64,000 nucleotides of DNA from contig NC_082597.1 in the NCBI RefSeq assembly GCF_030936135.1, positions 76,242,495-76,306,494 on the forward strand, given 5' to 3'. The position numbers were made by a program, and so were the translations under genes. Shown piece by piece: positions 1 through 10,165 of this stretch. A model generated the notes under the pieces. That model saw only the letters and a list, made by a program, of their open reading frames with translations, was not told the DNA's origin and did no database searches. Within the stretch, counting starts at the first letter, position 1; each line of letters begins with the position of its first letter. The stretch comes from Gavia stellata. Its lineage: Eukaryota; Chordata; Aves; Gaviiformes; Gaviidae.

Positions 1-361
1 TTTTTTTTTTTTTTTTTTCCCCCTCTGCTACTTACAGGAGGGCATGCACTGCTCAGTCTCCATATGTTCAATAGTCCTCTCACAACACAAAGTTTACTTT
101 CATTTCCTTGCTCTGATACATGGTTTCAACAGCAGTTAAAAAGGAGGGAAAGGGAAGGCAGACTTTAGGGTATTCTTAGGATATATACATTTTTCCTACT
201 CCCAAAAGACCACAAAATGTCTGGATGTTTCTGAGGGAAAGGTTGTATTCAGCTGCTTTGGAGTAACAAAAAAATTTTATATATATATATAATATATAGA
301 TAGCTGTTCTCTGTACAGCAAACAGCTGGTGTTGTAAAAATAATACATTTCTAATCTTTAG
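1..361 (+). other. FGFR1OP2: FGFR1OP2 intron 5' of first coding exon (partial)
   Basis: The sequence opens with an 18-base T run (1-18) and includes a (TA)6 tract at 279-290, close to the polypyrimidine region of the acceptor at 360-361. No coding signal is visible. The non-coding first exon and promoter must be outside the window. Confidence 0.7.
279..290. repeat. (TA)6 tract
   Basis: A short perfect TA run in the first partial intron of FGFR1OP2. Confidence 0.9.
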
Positions 362-363
362 AA

Positions 364-498
364 ATGAGTTGCACAATTGAAAAAGCCTTAGCAGATGCAA
401 AAGCACTGGTGGAACGGCTAAGGGAACATGACAACGCAGCAGAAGCTCTTATTGAACAAACGACAGCTCTTAACAAGCGGGTTGAAGCAATGAAACAG
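364..498 (+). CDS. FGFR1OP2: FGFR1OP2 coding exon 1 (residues 1-45)
   Basis: Acceptor AG at 360-361 follows a T-rich tract. The exon begins at 362, the ATG is at 364, and the donor GT is at 499-500 after a CAG codon. It encodes the initiator methionine and the first coiled-coil stretch and ends in phase 0. Confidence 0.96.
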
Positions 499-3400
499 GT
501 TTGTTTTTCAGTTTTGTTTACTCCATTAAAAGAACAACTTGGAAACACATAATTTAAAATCATTTTTGTGTGCTACTATACAACATAGAATCAGTATGTT
601 ATTTGGTTAATCCTTTAATACCATACCGAGTATTTTCATTATAGGTGTGACTATGATCTAAAAATAGGTTGTTTATATATTTAGTTTGATCCCGTGAAGA
701 TGTTTTCTCTGTTACTCTAGCTTAAATATTGAAAACTAGCATTTATTTGAAGAACACTGGTAGAAATGGGGTTGGTATCTTACAAACCATTGTGTGTTGT
801 CTTGTGTTTTGCTCTTTTGTGAAATACCATGTGTTTTATTAATTTGAAGATGCACATTTAATCATACAGAGGCCCTGTCATGCTTTCTTCTGTTCAGAAT
901 ACTTTCTCTTTTCACAGTCTCCTTTTGTTTCAAAGTAGCCTCTTAAGCTTATTCCTGATCATTTCCATTCTGATGTTAAGCTATCCCAGACACGTTGTTA
1001 GATTGAGCGAGACTTTCAGTAGAGAACTTCTGGAAAAACAAAGGTATCTACTGACTTTCCATATGGGAGTTCATCCTATCATTTTAATAGAACACAGGAT
1101 GTGTTAATGGGCCTGTAAAATAATAAAACCCTGCATGTGCTTCATCCCTGTAAAATTAGTCATGCAGAGGCTCCATGACTTCAAATCAAGAGTATTGCAT
1201 GTACTCATTTGTTGAGAGTCAGGATCCATTCATTCAGGTCCATGTGACTTGTACCCATACAGCCTTGTGGTTTAAGGTATTGGGAAGCCACAGTAAATAT
1301 CTAGAGGTTAATACCCCATGGTTTTTCTTTACCATATATGCATATCAGTTTTAAATCACTTGATGGAGAATTTGACCTGCATTAATTGAAGGTTAAATCA
1401 TGCCCACTACCCACATCTGAGGTATGAAACTTGTTTAAAAACAAAGATGATACTCTGCAGGGCAGTATGTTAGCAATACCTTCAGAAGTGTTTTTGTTTG
1501 TTTGTTTGATATTATTATTTAAAAGCAAGCATTATCTTGCTGGTTACAGACTTTGACTGACATTAGAACTGGTCCTCGGTGACTCGCCGAGTAATGCTTG
1601 CCTTCAGTTACTCAAATACGTTGTTTTATTTTTTATAACTAGTACCAAGAAGAAATTCAAGAGCTCAATGAAGTAGCAAGGCATCGTCCTCGGTCTACGT
1701 TAGTGATGGGTATCCAACAAGAAAACAGACAGATTAGGGAATTGCAACAGGAGAATAAAGGTAAGACTTGACTATTCTGTCCTTTTCAAGTTCCAGCCTG
1801 CACCACTGGAATCAGTGAGACTTTTACCATTGATCTATTCTCAAAAAATTATTGTAGAATAATTTTTTCTTCTAATCTTAATTTGTCAGTTTAACTGAAA
1901 ATAATGTAATCTAATAAAGAGTCCTAATGTCCAACCACTGGGACTACGATTAACAAAAAATCAGGGTTGTGGAAAATTACTTTTTCAGTCCTTATCTAAT
2001 GTTCAGCCCAAGTGAGGTGATAAATAGAACTTAATTCTGCAATATAGGTATCTGTTTGGAAATGTGTTCTCCCACTGCTAAAAATAACTAATTTAGGAGC
2101 AGTCAGGACAAGCTGTACTTTAAGTACAGTAGTATAATTCCTTCTGGAATTCTGTACACTAGGAATATACTATTCCTCCTGGAATACCTAAGGTATTCCA
2201 ACAGTTATATTCAGCAAAGAAGTCAATGATCTCGATTCATATGAATCTTGTCTTATCTCAGGAGTTATTTGTCCTTTGACTTAGCATATTTTGAACACAA
2301 GCATTTTTTCACTCTGATTTTACCAAGCTGCAGATTAAAACAGATCTGTAAACTTCTTTCCAGCTTTTGTACAGTGTTGCTTATAGTGGCTGGAGTAAAG
2401 CTCTCGTCAGCTACACTCAGGATGGCTTATATTAGCTAAAAGGATTGAATATAAAGTCATATTAACAAAAGACCTTCTGTATCTGACTGAACAAGAATTT
2501 TCCCAGGGCAGTCACCGCTGAAGACGTTTGCAGAGCCTACGTAGATTTTATGGTGCAGGGAGAGGGGACACTCAATTAAGGGCTTATTTCGGTTTTCTCA
2601 ATGTGAAGTACTTTTACGTTTTGTTTCAGTTCTTCTCTGTTAAACTTTAACTGAATTTAAAATTATGTTGGTAGAACTACGCACATCTCTTGAAGAACAT
2701 CAGTCTGCTTTGGAACTCATAATGAGCAAGTACAGAGAACAGATGTTTAGGTTGCTTATGGCGAGCAAAAAGGATGATCCAAGTATAATAATGAAGCTAA
2801 AAGAGCAACATTCCAAGGTAATGACTTCATTTTTTTTGCCTTTGCTTTTTAGTTAACACTTAAGTTAGTTTGTAGTGGATCGGTTCAAAGCTTACTTTGT
2901 CTCAGTTTTTATATCATTGTACTAACAAGTCCTAATTTTTATAATCCAGTCCATGAAAGGCAAACAGGAAACTTGATCAGTCTAGTAAGTCAACCTCACT
3001 AGCTTCTGATTTATTTAAGCTTTTATCAAGCAAAATTTTATTACTGTACCTACTTAATTTACTTTTGTTTTGCCTAGGTCTTTAAGACAACTGCGCTATT
3101 ACACTTCCAGAAGCCCATAGATCTCAGTGACATTCAAACATGTAGACTGGCTTTCACTTAATGCTTGTGACTCCAACAAATAATTAGTAAACCTGTGCTT
3201 ACTGGGAAGAGTAGGAGGAGTAAGCTTTTTAAATTCAATATTTAAATATTTTCTTCCTCTAAATACTGTAAATTCAAAAAATATATTTTAAAAGCTCTTT
3301 TGAATATCAAGTAACTGAGCATACACTTCTTTTTCCTGCTTCAACTCTTGGTTCTTGTTTCAGTACTGATCAGGATTGCTAAGTAGAATCCAGGGCAGCC

Positions 3401-6400
3401 TGAGATGTTTGAAGGATGGTGAAAGTTGCTGGTATTAGGGGTGCTTCATCTTACGGCTTTTGAAAACTAGAAAAGCAAAGTGCTGTCAAGCAATATTTTT
3501 GTAAACTATCATGAGTGAGGTTTATATGAGTATTCGGCAGCTTTGTATAAGACTAATATATGTTTTTATAGCATTAATATATAGTTTAGGCTTTTAAAAT
3601 GTATTCTCAGGAAAATTAATGATACTAGGTCACTACAGATCTAAACAGGTGCTTTCCAATAAGGTATTGTATTACATTGTAAATGAAATGTAATCAGAGC
3701 GCAGTGTAACTGTGTAGACAAACATTAGTTCTATGTGCTTCATAATCTTTGACCTCAATAAACTAAGTGTGCAAAGCAGAGTTAGGGTCTGCATGCTGGG
3801 AAAACAAAGCTTAAGAATTCAATGCTTTCTTATCTCCTTACAAAAACACATATACGTAATTAGTGCCATTGAAATCAATGGGACTGCTTAGATTGATATA
3901 TGAAAGAATTCATGGGATTAGAACTGTATCTTTAAAATAAATGCCTAAAGAATGATAGGTGTATATCCTTTTCAAAAGAAGTTACCTTAGCGTATAGTAT
4001 ACTGTATCTTACAGCCTCAGGAGAGGGTAAATTTATATCCAAGACAAGAGGGTAAAGTTATATCTGTCCTGAAATGGACTTTGAAATTTCTTTTAGGAAC
4101 ACTTACATGAGTTAAAAGCTTGAGGTAAAAAAAAAACCACAAAAAAACCAGTATTATTTAAACAGGAGACTTAGGCTTCAACATTTTGGTTAAATCTGAT
4201 CCCACAAGAACGCCTGATGAAGAGGATTTATCACTCTTATCCTGACACTTAGGATTTCTGGAATTTCATTGTGTCTTCTTCTGATCAGCCTTGACATTCA
4301 GTAAGATTGAACGATCTTGAAGCAGTCTTTAAATACTTCTCTTGCATTAACTAAGAAATCCATCATACCTAAGGAATTAATCTCACTGTTACCAGTAATC
4401 GCTGTTCTCTCAAGTGGCAGCTATTAACTTTACTGCGTATTTATAAAAGATTATTTAAAAAATCATTGATTTCTGCAGATCAGCAAACACCTCCTTTAAA
4501 CAGAAAAACAATTTCTTTTAGCAGTGTTGTATGCATGAGAAAAGTATGTGTTGGTAGTAATGACCCTCATCTAAGTGCGGTGTTTGAATTCACTCAACTG
4601 AAACAAGGCCTAAAAACGCATGTGGGTTTTTTTCTCTACAGAGGGAAAAAAACCAATGTATGGCAAATAAAAAAGGAGAGAGATACAAAAAGTGTTCATA
4701 GGTGTTTGAGGCTATCTTCATAAAGAAACGCTTTGATTGCATTGTTTGATATTACGGCATCTGTGTTTTACACATCTGCCTTCCAGAGCAGAACCTTACA
4801 TTTTAGTGTTAGCATCTGATCAAACGTTAGTGACCTTGGAACAAGCCCTAAATCGTATTGATGAAGAGGCCATGTAAGCTGGCAAAATAGGAAGTAGGGA
4901 GGACAGCAGTATATCTAAAACCCACTAACTCCTTCCCAGTCCTTCTCAAGGGTACACCCTTGCCAACTCATTCTGTTACTACTGATGACAGCTTCCTTTC
5001 AAGCTAAAATTAGTTTTTCATTGAAAAAATGTTTCACATAATGACCTTCACTGGAGACTGAGACGAAAATAAAGATTCAAAGCAAGTTCTTATTTTATAT
5101 TTTTTTTCTCCTTTTCATTTTTTTCTCCCCTCTATGCCATGAGCAGGCATTTAATGAGCAAACAGCTAAGCCATAGCTTTGGCAATTGGAATGGCAGAGA
5201 AGAAAGGATGGAAAGGGCCAATGTTCATTTTAGTAAAGTTATTTGTTTTGGTCAGGTAAAGTTTATGATTCCAAGTGGACCTCTAGTCAAACTCATAATT
5301 TAAAGGTGGGATTTAACTTCAGTCTATACTGTTCTTCATTTCAGTTCTACTGTTCTGCTTTAACCAATATTAGTTAGTAACTATTATGAATTTTGTCCAA
5401 AGGTCAGGTCAGACATGGATAGGCTGGCATGATAGTAGAGTTGGAGTAGAAGTCAAGTTGAGGAAAAGACAATGAAAAATAAAAGCTTCTGGAAATGCCA
5501 TTAAAATATTTGGCTTAACTGAGCAGCAATGAATACCAAAGAGGTATAGGCTTTTTATCTAGATCTGCAGGGAAAAAGAAGTAGTGACCCTTCAAGCATT
5601 TCCTGCCGCTAGGTTGGCCAGCGAGAAAATAAACTGTCACCTGAACCAACAAGGTCCAGGTGAAAGATCACTTCTCTGCAAACAGCAAAGATTATCTAAA
5701 ATCTAGCTTCCTTACAAAAAGGCTGTTATGCCTGTGTAAATGGCTCCTGTCATCCCGGTTCTGGCAGTGGAACAGGACAAGAGCAAACCAAACTACTGCT
5801 TTTTTTCCTCCTTCCTGAACCTTTCAGCAAGGTGTGGTAGTTATTTATTTATAATAGCAAAGTACCCTACCAGCATTAATGAACGGACACAAAGAGGTCA
5901 GTCAGGACACAAAAGTTTTTCTTAAAATTCAGCAAGGACAAGGACCTCTGAAGTCCAGATCCCAGGTAAATCAGAATTGGAAGTGGATTCAAGCGGAATC
6001 TAAATAGTTCAAAGGACAGAGCTGAGTTTCCTCATATATGACATAGTAAAGACAACCACTTCACCTGGTCTTTTTAAGAGATAAATGTCTACCCAGGGGC
6101 TGGTACTCTTGAGATCAGGTTTCAAACAAATGGAAAGAATGTCACATACCCTGCTGTTCTTAGATGAGTTCAGTCTTTCTGCATATCCCAAATGATATAC
6201 ATCAACTCCTGCAACAAAGGAAGGCCTTGTCAGAGCAAGCACATGGCTAACTTGTAACTGTTTGGAAGATGTGGAAGCTGTGAAAGACATAGTCATTTAG
6301 CATATATTAAATTCTAATAAAAGGGATCACTGTGTGGCAAACCAGATTTAAATAAACAGGACCACAGTGGCTGCTCATGCTGTGAAGTTGTAGAGAACTT

Positions 6401-7547
6401 GTTTTTTCAAATTTAGGCCTGTGTTCACATTTTTATTAGGTGGCACAGCAGTCAAAATGCACATTGAATGCTTTGCTTATTTTTAATAATGCAGAAAATA
6501 TTAGTAAAGCTGTCGTTATTTTATTTTTATGTCTTAGGAGCTGCAAGTGCATGTGGATCAAATTACAGAAATGGCAGCAGTAATGAGAAAAGCCATTGAA
6601 ATTGATGAAAAGCATGGCTGTAAAGAGCAGGAACGTATCATTCAGCTTGAGGTAAGTATGAAATCAAAACAGCAGTAGCACAAATAGCAAGGAAGTAAAT
6701 GTTAACACAATTATTTATATTGAGTTACTGTACCAGTCACTCACACTGCTATTTTGTTGCACTTTCCTTGTTGGGAGGACTGTAAGTACTATTTTCCCCA
6801 CTATAGCTTACTGTTAAGTCTTGTACAGGTGATGCTTCATCACCAGAAATCAGTGATTTATATACTGGCTTAAGCTTTCTCTTTTAAGTCTCTGTGTAGC
6901 AAAAAAGCTAGAAAATAATACAAATTCATCCTAATGAATAAGATATTAGGATGCAAATAATACCCACACCTTTGGCTTTTAAATATTATTATTAATTTTT
7001 TAATAATAATTTTGTGCTTGAGGGGGGGTCTCAGTTGCTTATCATTGGAGGGTCAACACTATTGCTCTTTAAGTGCTAGCAAAGCATTTCATTATGGGAC
7101 AGGGTATGTGGAAAGAACAGGAGATTTTTTTTGAAATGCAACATTTGAACTTAACTACCCTTTTCTTACCCACCTTTGTGCTTTGAGCTTTTTTTTTTTT
7201 TAGATGCTTAATGCCCATTCAGGAAAGCAAGAGGGTCAGAAACCTAATGTTCCTAGTTTTAGAGGATAACCTAGCACTACCTGACTGCAAATCAGTGTTT
7301 TAATCCTTACACATGTGTTTGGAGTAGAGGGGAGGGGAAGATGATTAATGTAGTTACCTTGACTTCTTTCTGGAGTTCTATTAAATGCCTTTTCTTTCTC
7401 TGGTTATAGCAAGAAAACAAAGGCTTGAGAGAAATTCTTCAAATAACTAGAGAATCATTCCTAAACCTCAAGAAAGACGACGCATCAGAGAGTACGTCCC
7501 TATCAGGATTAGTAACAAGCAGTGATTTGAGCCTGAGGAAAAGCTAA
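364..7547 (+). CDS. FGFR1OP2: FGFR1OP2 (FGFR1 oncogene partner 2), spliced, 5 coding exons, 215 aa
   Basis: Joining 364-498, 1643-1760, 2675-2817, 6538-6651 and 7410-7547 gives 648 nt, or 215 residues plus TAA. All junctions are GT-AG and keep phase. The protein starts [20 protein letters not shown] and ends SDLSLRKS, nearly identical to mammalian FGFR1OP2 as I remember it. It is alpha-helical and coiled-coil throughout (heptad-rich at about 1-45, 65-130 and 133-185), with no membrane segment or signal peptide. Family knowledge: it belongs with SIKE1, associates with the STRIPAK phosphatase-kinase complex, is a wound-responsive cytoskeletal regulator, and is a fusion partner of FGFR1 in 8p11 myeloproliferative disease. 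The ATG at 364 is two bases after a splice acceptor, so the 5' UTR exon lies left of the window. The length equals the short human isoform; the 38-residue cassette of the 253-residue form should fall between 2817 and 6538 and was not found. Confidence 0.97.
499..1642 (+). other. FGFR1OP2: FGFR1OP2 intron between coding exons 1 and 2
   Basis: A 1.1-kb AT-rich intron with no repeat or open frame that I would support. A GTTT microrepeat lies near 1492-1507. Confidence 0.8.
1643..1760 (+). CDS. FGFR1OP2: FGFR1OP2 coding exon 2 (residues 46-84 plus one base)
   Basis: Acceptor AG at 1641-1642, donor GTAAGA at 1761. It encodes [18 protein letters not shown] onward to QQENK and ends one base into the next codon. 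Confidence 0.96.
1761..2674 (+). other. FGFR1OP2: FGFR1OP2 intron between coding exons 2 and 3
   Basis: AT-rich intron. The only visible structure is a cluster of short perfect palindromes at 2113-2200, described among the findings. Confidence 0.75.
2675..2817 (+). CDS. FGFR1OP2: FGFR1OP2 coding exon 3 (residues 85-132)
   Basis: Acceptor TAG at 2672-2674, donor GTAATG at 2818. It encodes [20 protein letters not shown] onward to LKEQHSK and ends in phase 0. In the long mammalian isoform the next exon is a 114-nt cassette. Confidence 0.96.
2818..6537 (+). other. FGFR1OP2: FGFR1OP2 intron between coding exons 3 and 4
   Basis: A 3.7-kb intron. I read it for the 38-residue cassette of the long isoform (beginning IDMVHRNKSEGFF in human) and found no match. 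No other gene is visible. Confidence 0.75.
6538..6651 (+). CDS. FGFR1OP2: FGFR1OP2 coding exon 4 (residues 133-170)
   Basis: Acceptor TTAG ends at 6537 and the donor GTAAGT is at 6652. The exon is 114 nt, phase 0 at both ends, and encodes [20 protein letters not shown] onward. Confidence 0.96.
6652..7409 (+). other. FGFR1OP2: FGFR1OP2 intron between coding exons 4 and 5
   Basis: A 758-nt intron. It contains an AT-only inverted repeat, with 11-base arms at 6985-6995 and 7000-7010, and a polypyrimidine-rich stretch near 7190. No coding signal. Confidence 0.75.
7410..7547 (+). CDS. FGFR1OP2: FGFR1OP2 coding exon 5 with stop (residues 171-215)
   Basis: Acceptor ATAG ends at 7409. It encodes [20 protein letters not shown] onward and terminates at TAA 7545-7547. 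Confidence 0.96.
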   Translation, partial: QENKGLREILQITRESFLNLKKDDASESTSLSGLVTSSDLSLRKS

Positions 7548-7689
7548 AGACTGTGGAAGCCAACAAGCTTCAATTGCACACTTTACAAACAGAGTATCAG
7601 GGGTCACTTGTCAAGCACTTGTTACTGAATAGGGCACCAGCAAGCTAATGCATCTTAAACTGCAGTTTAGTGGCTTTTATACAGCATAA

Positions 7690-7695
7690 AATAAA
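7690..7695 (+). terminator. FGFR1OP2: Proximal poly(A) signal of FGFR1OP2
   Basis: AATAAA 143 nt after the stop codon, within an A-rich context. Usage is inferred. Confidence 0.5.
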
Positions 7696-10139
7696 TTAAA
7701 ATTGGTATTCTACAGAAACCTTAGCGACAGATTAATTGCCATAGATCTAACTTCAGTAGGAAATGGATTAATGCACTTACTGAATTGGGAGTTATTTTTA
7801 TATGAAGTCATTTTACAGATAAAAGACAAGATTCCACATAATTTATATAAATTATTCCTCATACAAAGTTTCAGTGCACCTATTATATAGTAAAGATAAG
7901 ATTTAAAGCCTGATCTCTGGCTAAAAAGTAGTAACTTATGAATATGCTTTGTGCATGATCCACATTACATTTTTTCCTTTTAGTAAATTCTCATTTTGCA
8001 ACAAACCTGTTTAATGGAAAGGGTACACAGGCAGCATAAAACATTAATGATTTCTGTTATTCACACATGGGGTATCCTGTTCAAATATAAGGCCAATTGT
8101 TTAAACATAAGCAATGCTTTTGCAGCTGTTCAATATTTTTCTTAATTTGAACAAGATTCTTTGAAATATGTATACTTAATTGTATTTTCAAAACATGGAA
8201 AGAGCTACTCCCACTTTATTGCTTTCTGGAACACAAGTAGCATAGCATCATTCTGCCTTAGCTGTAACTTCTACGAGAGAAAACCAGGCTCAGTTCCCCA
8301 TAGGTAAGAAGCCACATTAGTCCTATTTATTTCTTCACCAATTGCCTGCCCAAACTTCCTAACTGGGAAATGGCAATTTGCAAGCACCCAAATAGTGGTA
8401 GCAGGAAGGTGGTTGGGGAAAGGAGGGAGAAGCTCTGTGGCAAAGGTGGCAGCCCGCGTGCCTGCAATTAATACTCTTTAATTTTTCTTGCTGAAGTACT
8501 GGTCATCAAGAAGGTTTTTAGGTAAGTTTCAGGTACATGTTACATTTGCACTAGGAAAAGTTTCAATATGCTATATGACAAATAGACTGCTTGCTTTTAA
8601 TCCTGAAATACTTGCAGAAATGAAGAGGAATTGGCTTTTCTAGATCAAAGTGCAGCTTATATTGTATGCAGATATGATAGAAGTGCTACATGAAACAGGC
8701 TTGTAGTAAAGAGGCACCAAAATAATTCATATTTGGCTTTTGTTTGTCAGACTCCCACGCCTTGGTCAAGGCAGCAAGAACATTCTTAGTGTTGATGTGT
8801 ATCATCACTTTTTGTCCCGCATGTTAATGTATTCTTTACTTGGAAGGCATACTCAAAGAAGCAGAGCGAAAGCTTTCAACCACAGAAAATTGTAGATCTA
8901 CATATGCCACCCACAACTGAATATTTTGGCTGTTTTAATAACTCACCTAGCAAAATGAGTTGAACTCCTATCCCGAAATCAACTGTCATTTAACCAAATT
9001 TGATTTTCAGTTACAGCAATGCAAAAAGAATTAAGCATCAAGCACTTCTAAGTGTGTCACTTTTAAATACAACTTCCTTTGACTCAGTGCAGCTTCCCTG
9101 GGCTCAAGGTAAATGCACCACAGGTCTAAGGGTGAACTTCCACTTCCCAGTGAACTAATTTATGAGGCACTAAATATTTTTGTTCTGTTGCTATCAGTTG
9201 CTGCCCTCCTTCCCATAGTGCTTTTAAGAGAAAAAAGTGACATGGTGGGGAAGAGGAGTGTTTAGCAAAGACAATAAATGCTAGTTTTCAGTTAACTAAT
9301 ACAGATACCAGGAAATGCAGTTGAAGAGCTCAGATAGGACAGATAATCAAGCTCTCCATATTTTCACAGCATTTTTTTAAATGGAGGAACTGCTGCTCCT
9401 CTTTCCAGAGGATCTTGGCTTGTTTCTAGGCTTAAGAATATATTTAAGACACTCACATGCATGGAAAAAAGTTTTAACCATTTCCAGACTTGCTAAACAT
9501 CTGGGGGGAACTTTTTGGGGAACATTTTAGCTCAAGCACAAGATCTACTTGTCTGCTATTATCTGTAAAACTTTGCCAATGCTTCTATAATTTAGATTTT
9601 GCATTTCTACTGTAGCTTGCAAGCTGGTGACTTATCAGAAGTAACATCCTTTTTCAATGAAGTGTGTTTTGTTGTTGCAAACTTACCAAAAATTTTGGGT
9701 TCAGTTGATTGTTATTCTTTCTAAATGTGTCTTTTCAGTCACTGACCGGTATCAGAGGCATTTCTATCCATTCAATGCTGAATGCAGTTTCATGGCTGAC
9801 TTTATGCTTTGTCTTTCAAATGCAATCTCCAGAGTTGTATAGCAGAGAAGGGTTGTTAGTCTGTGGCAGTTCTTTAAGGTTGCTCTATTATGAAATAATG
9901 CTTGATTAGTGTTTATTTTTGTAAATTAAGAAGTGTGACTTAATTTATCTACTCCTAGTCTTCACATTTGATATGTCTTCCCTGTCATTCCCCTGACCTG
10001 ATCACTTTAGTATTTTAAAGAACCTTCACAGTGTGTGGAGTGACTATTTTTCATTGCATACCTGTTATTTTTGTAATGCAGATGGCTTGAAAAGAATTTA
10101 TGGCTAGAATTGTGTACTGTACAGTAAACTTATTTTATC

Positions 10140-10145
10140 AATAAA
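10140..10145 (+). terminator. FGFR1OP2: Distal poly(A) signal of FGFR1OP2
   Basis: AATAAA in the context TATCAATAAAGTTGACTG, followed within 30 nt by a GT-containing stretch. This is the best candidate for the end of the long transcript. Confidence 0.6.
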
Positions 10146-10165
10146 GTTGACTGAAAATATGGATG

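Larger units (their letters stand above)
7548..10165 (+). other. FGFR1OP2: FGFR1OP2 3' UTR (approximate end)
   Basis: The stretch from the stop codon to the distal poly(A) signal is AU-rich and has no introns or credible reading frames. AATAAA hexamers occur at 7690-7695, 9273-9278 and 10140-10145, which would give UTRs of roughly 0.15, 1.7 and 2.6 kb. The boundaries are inferred from these hexamers; no transcript evidence is available here. Confidence 0.65.

Noticed and set aside
1-18. 18-base T run at the left edge as a retroposon poly(A) tail
   Set aside because: No adjoining element or target-site duplication is visible. A simple intronic T run is sufficient.
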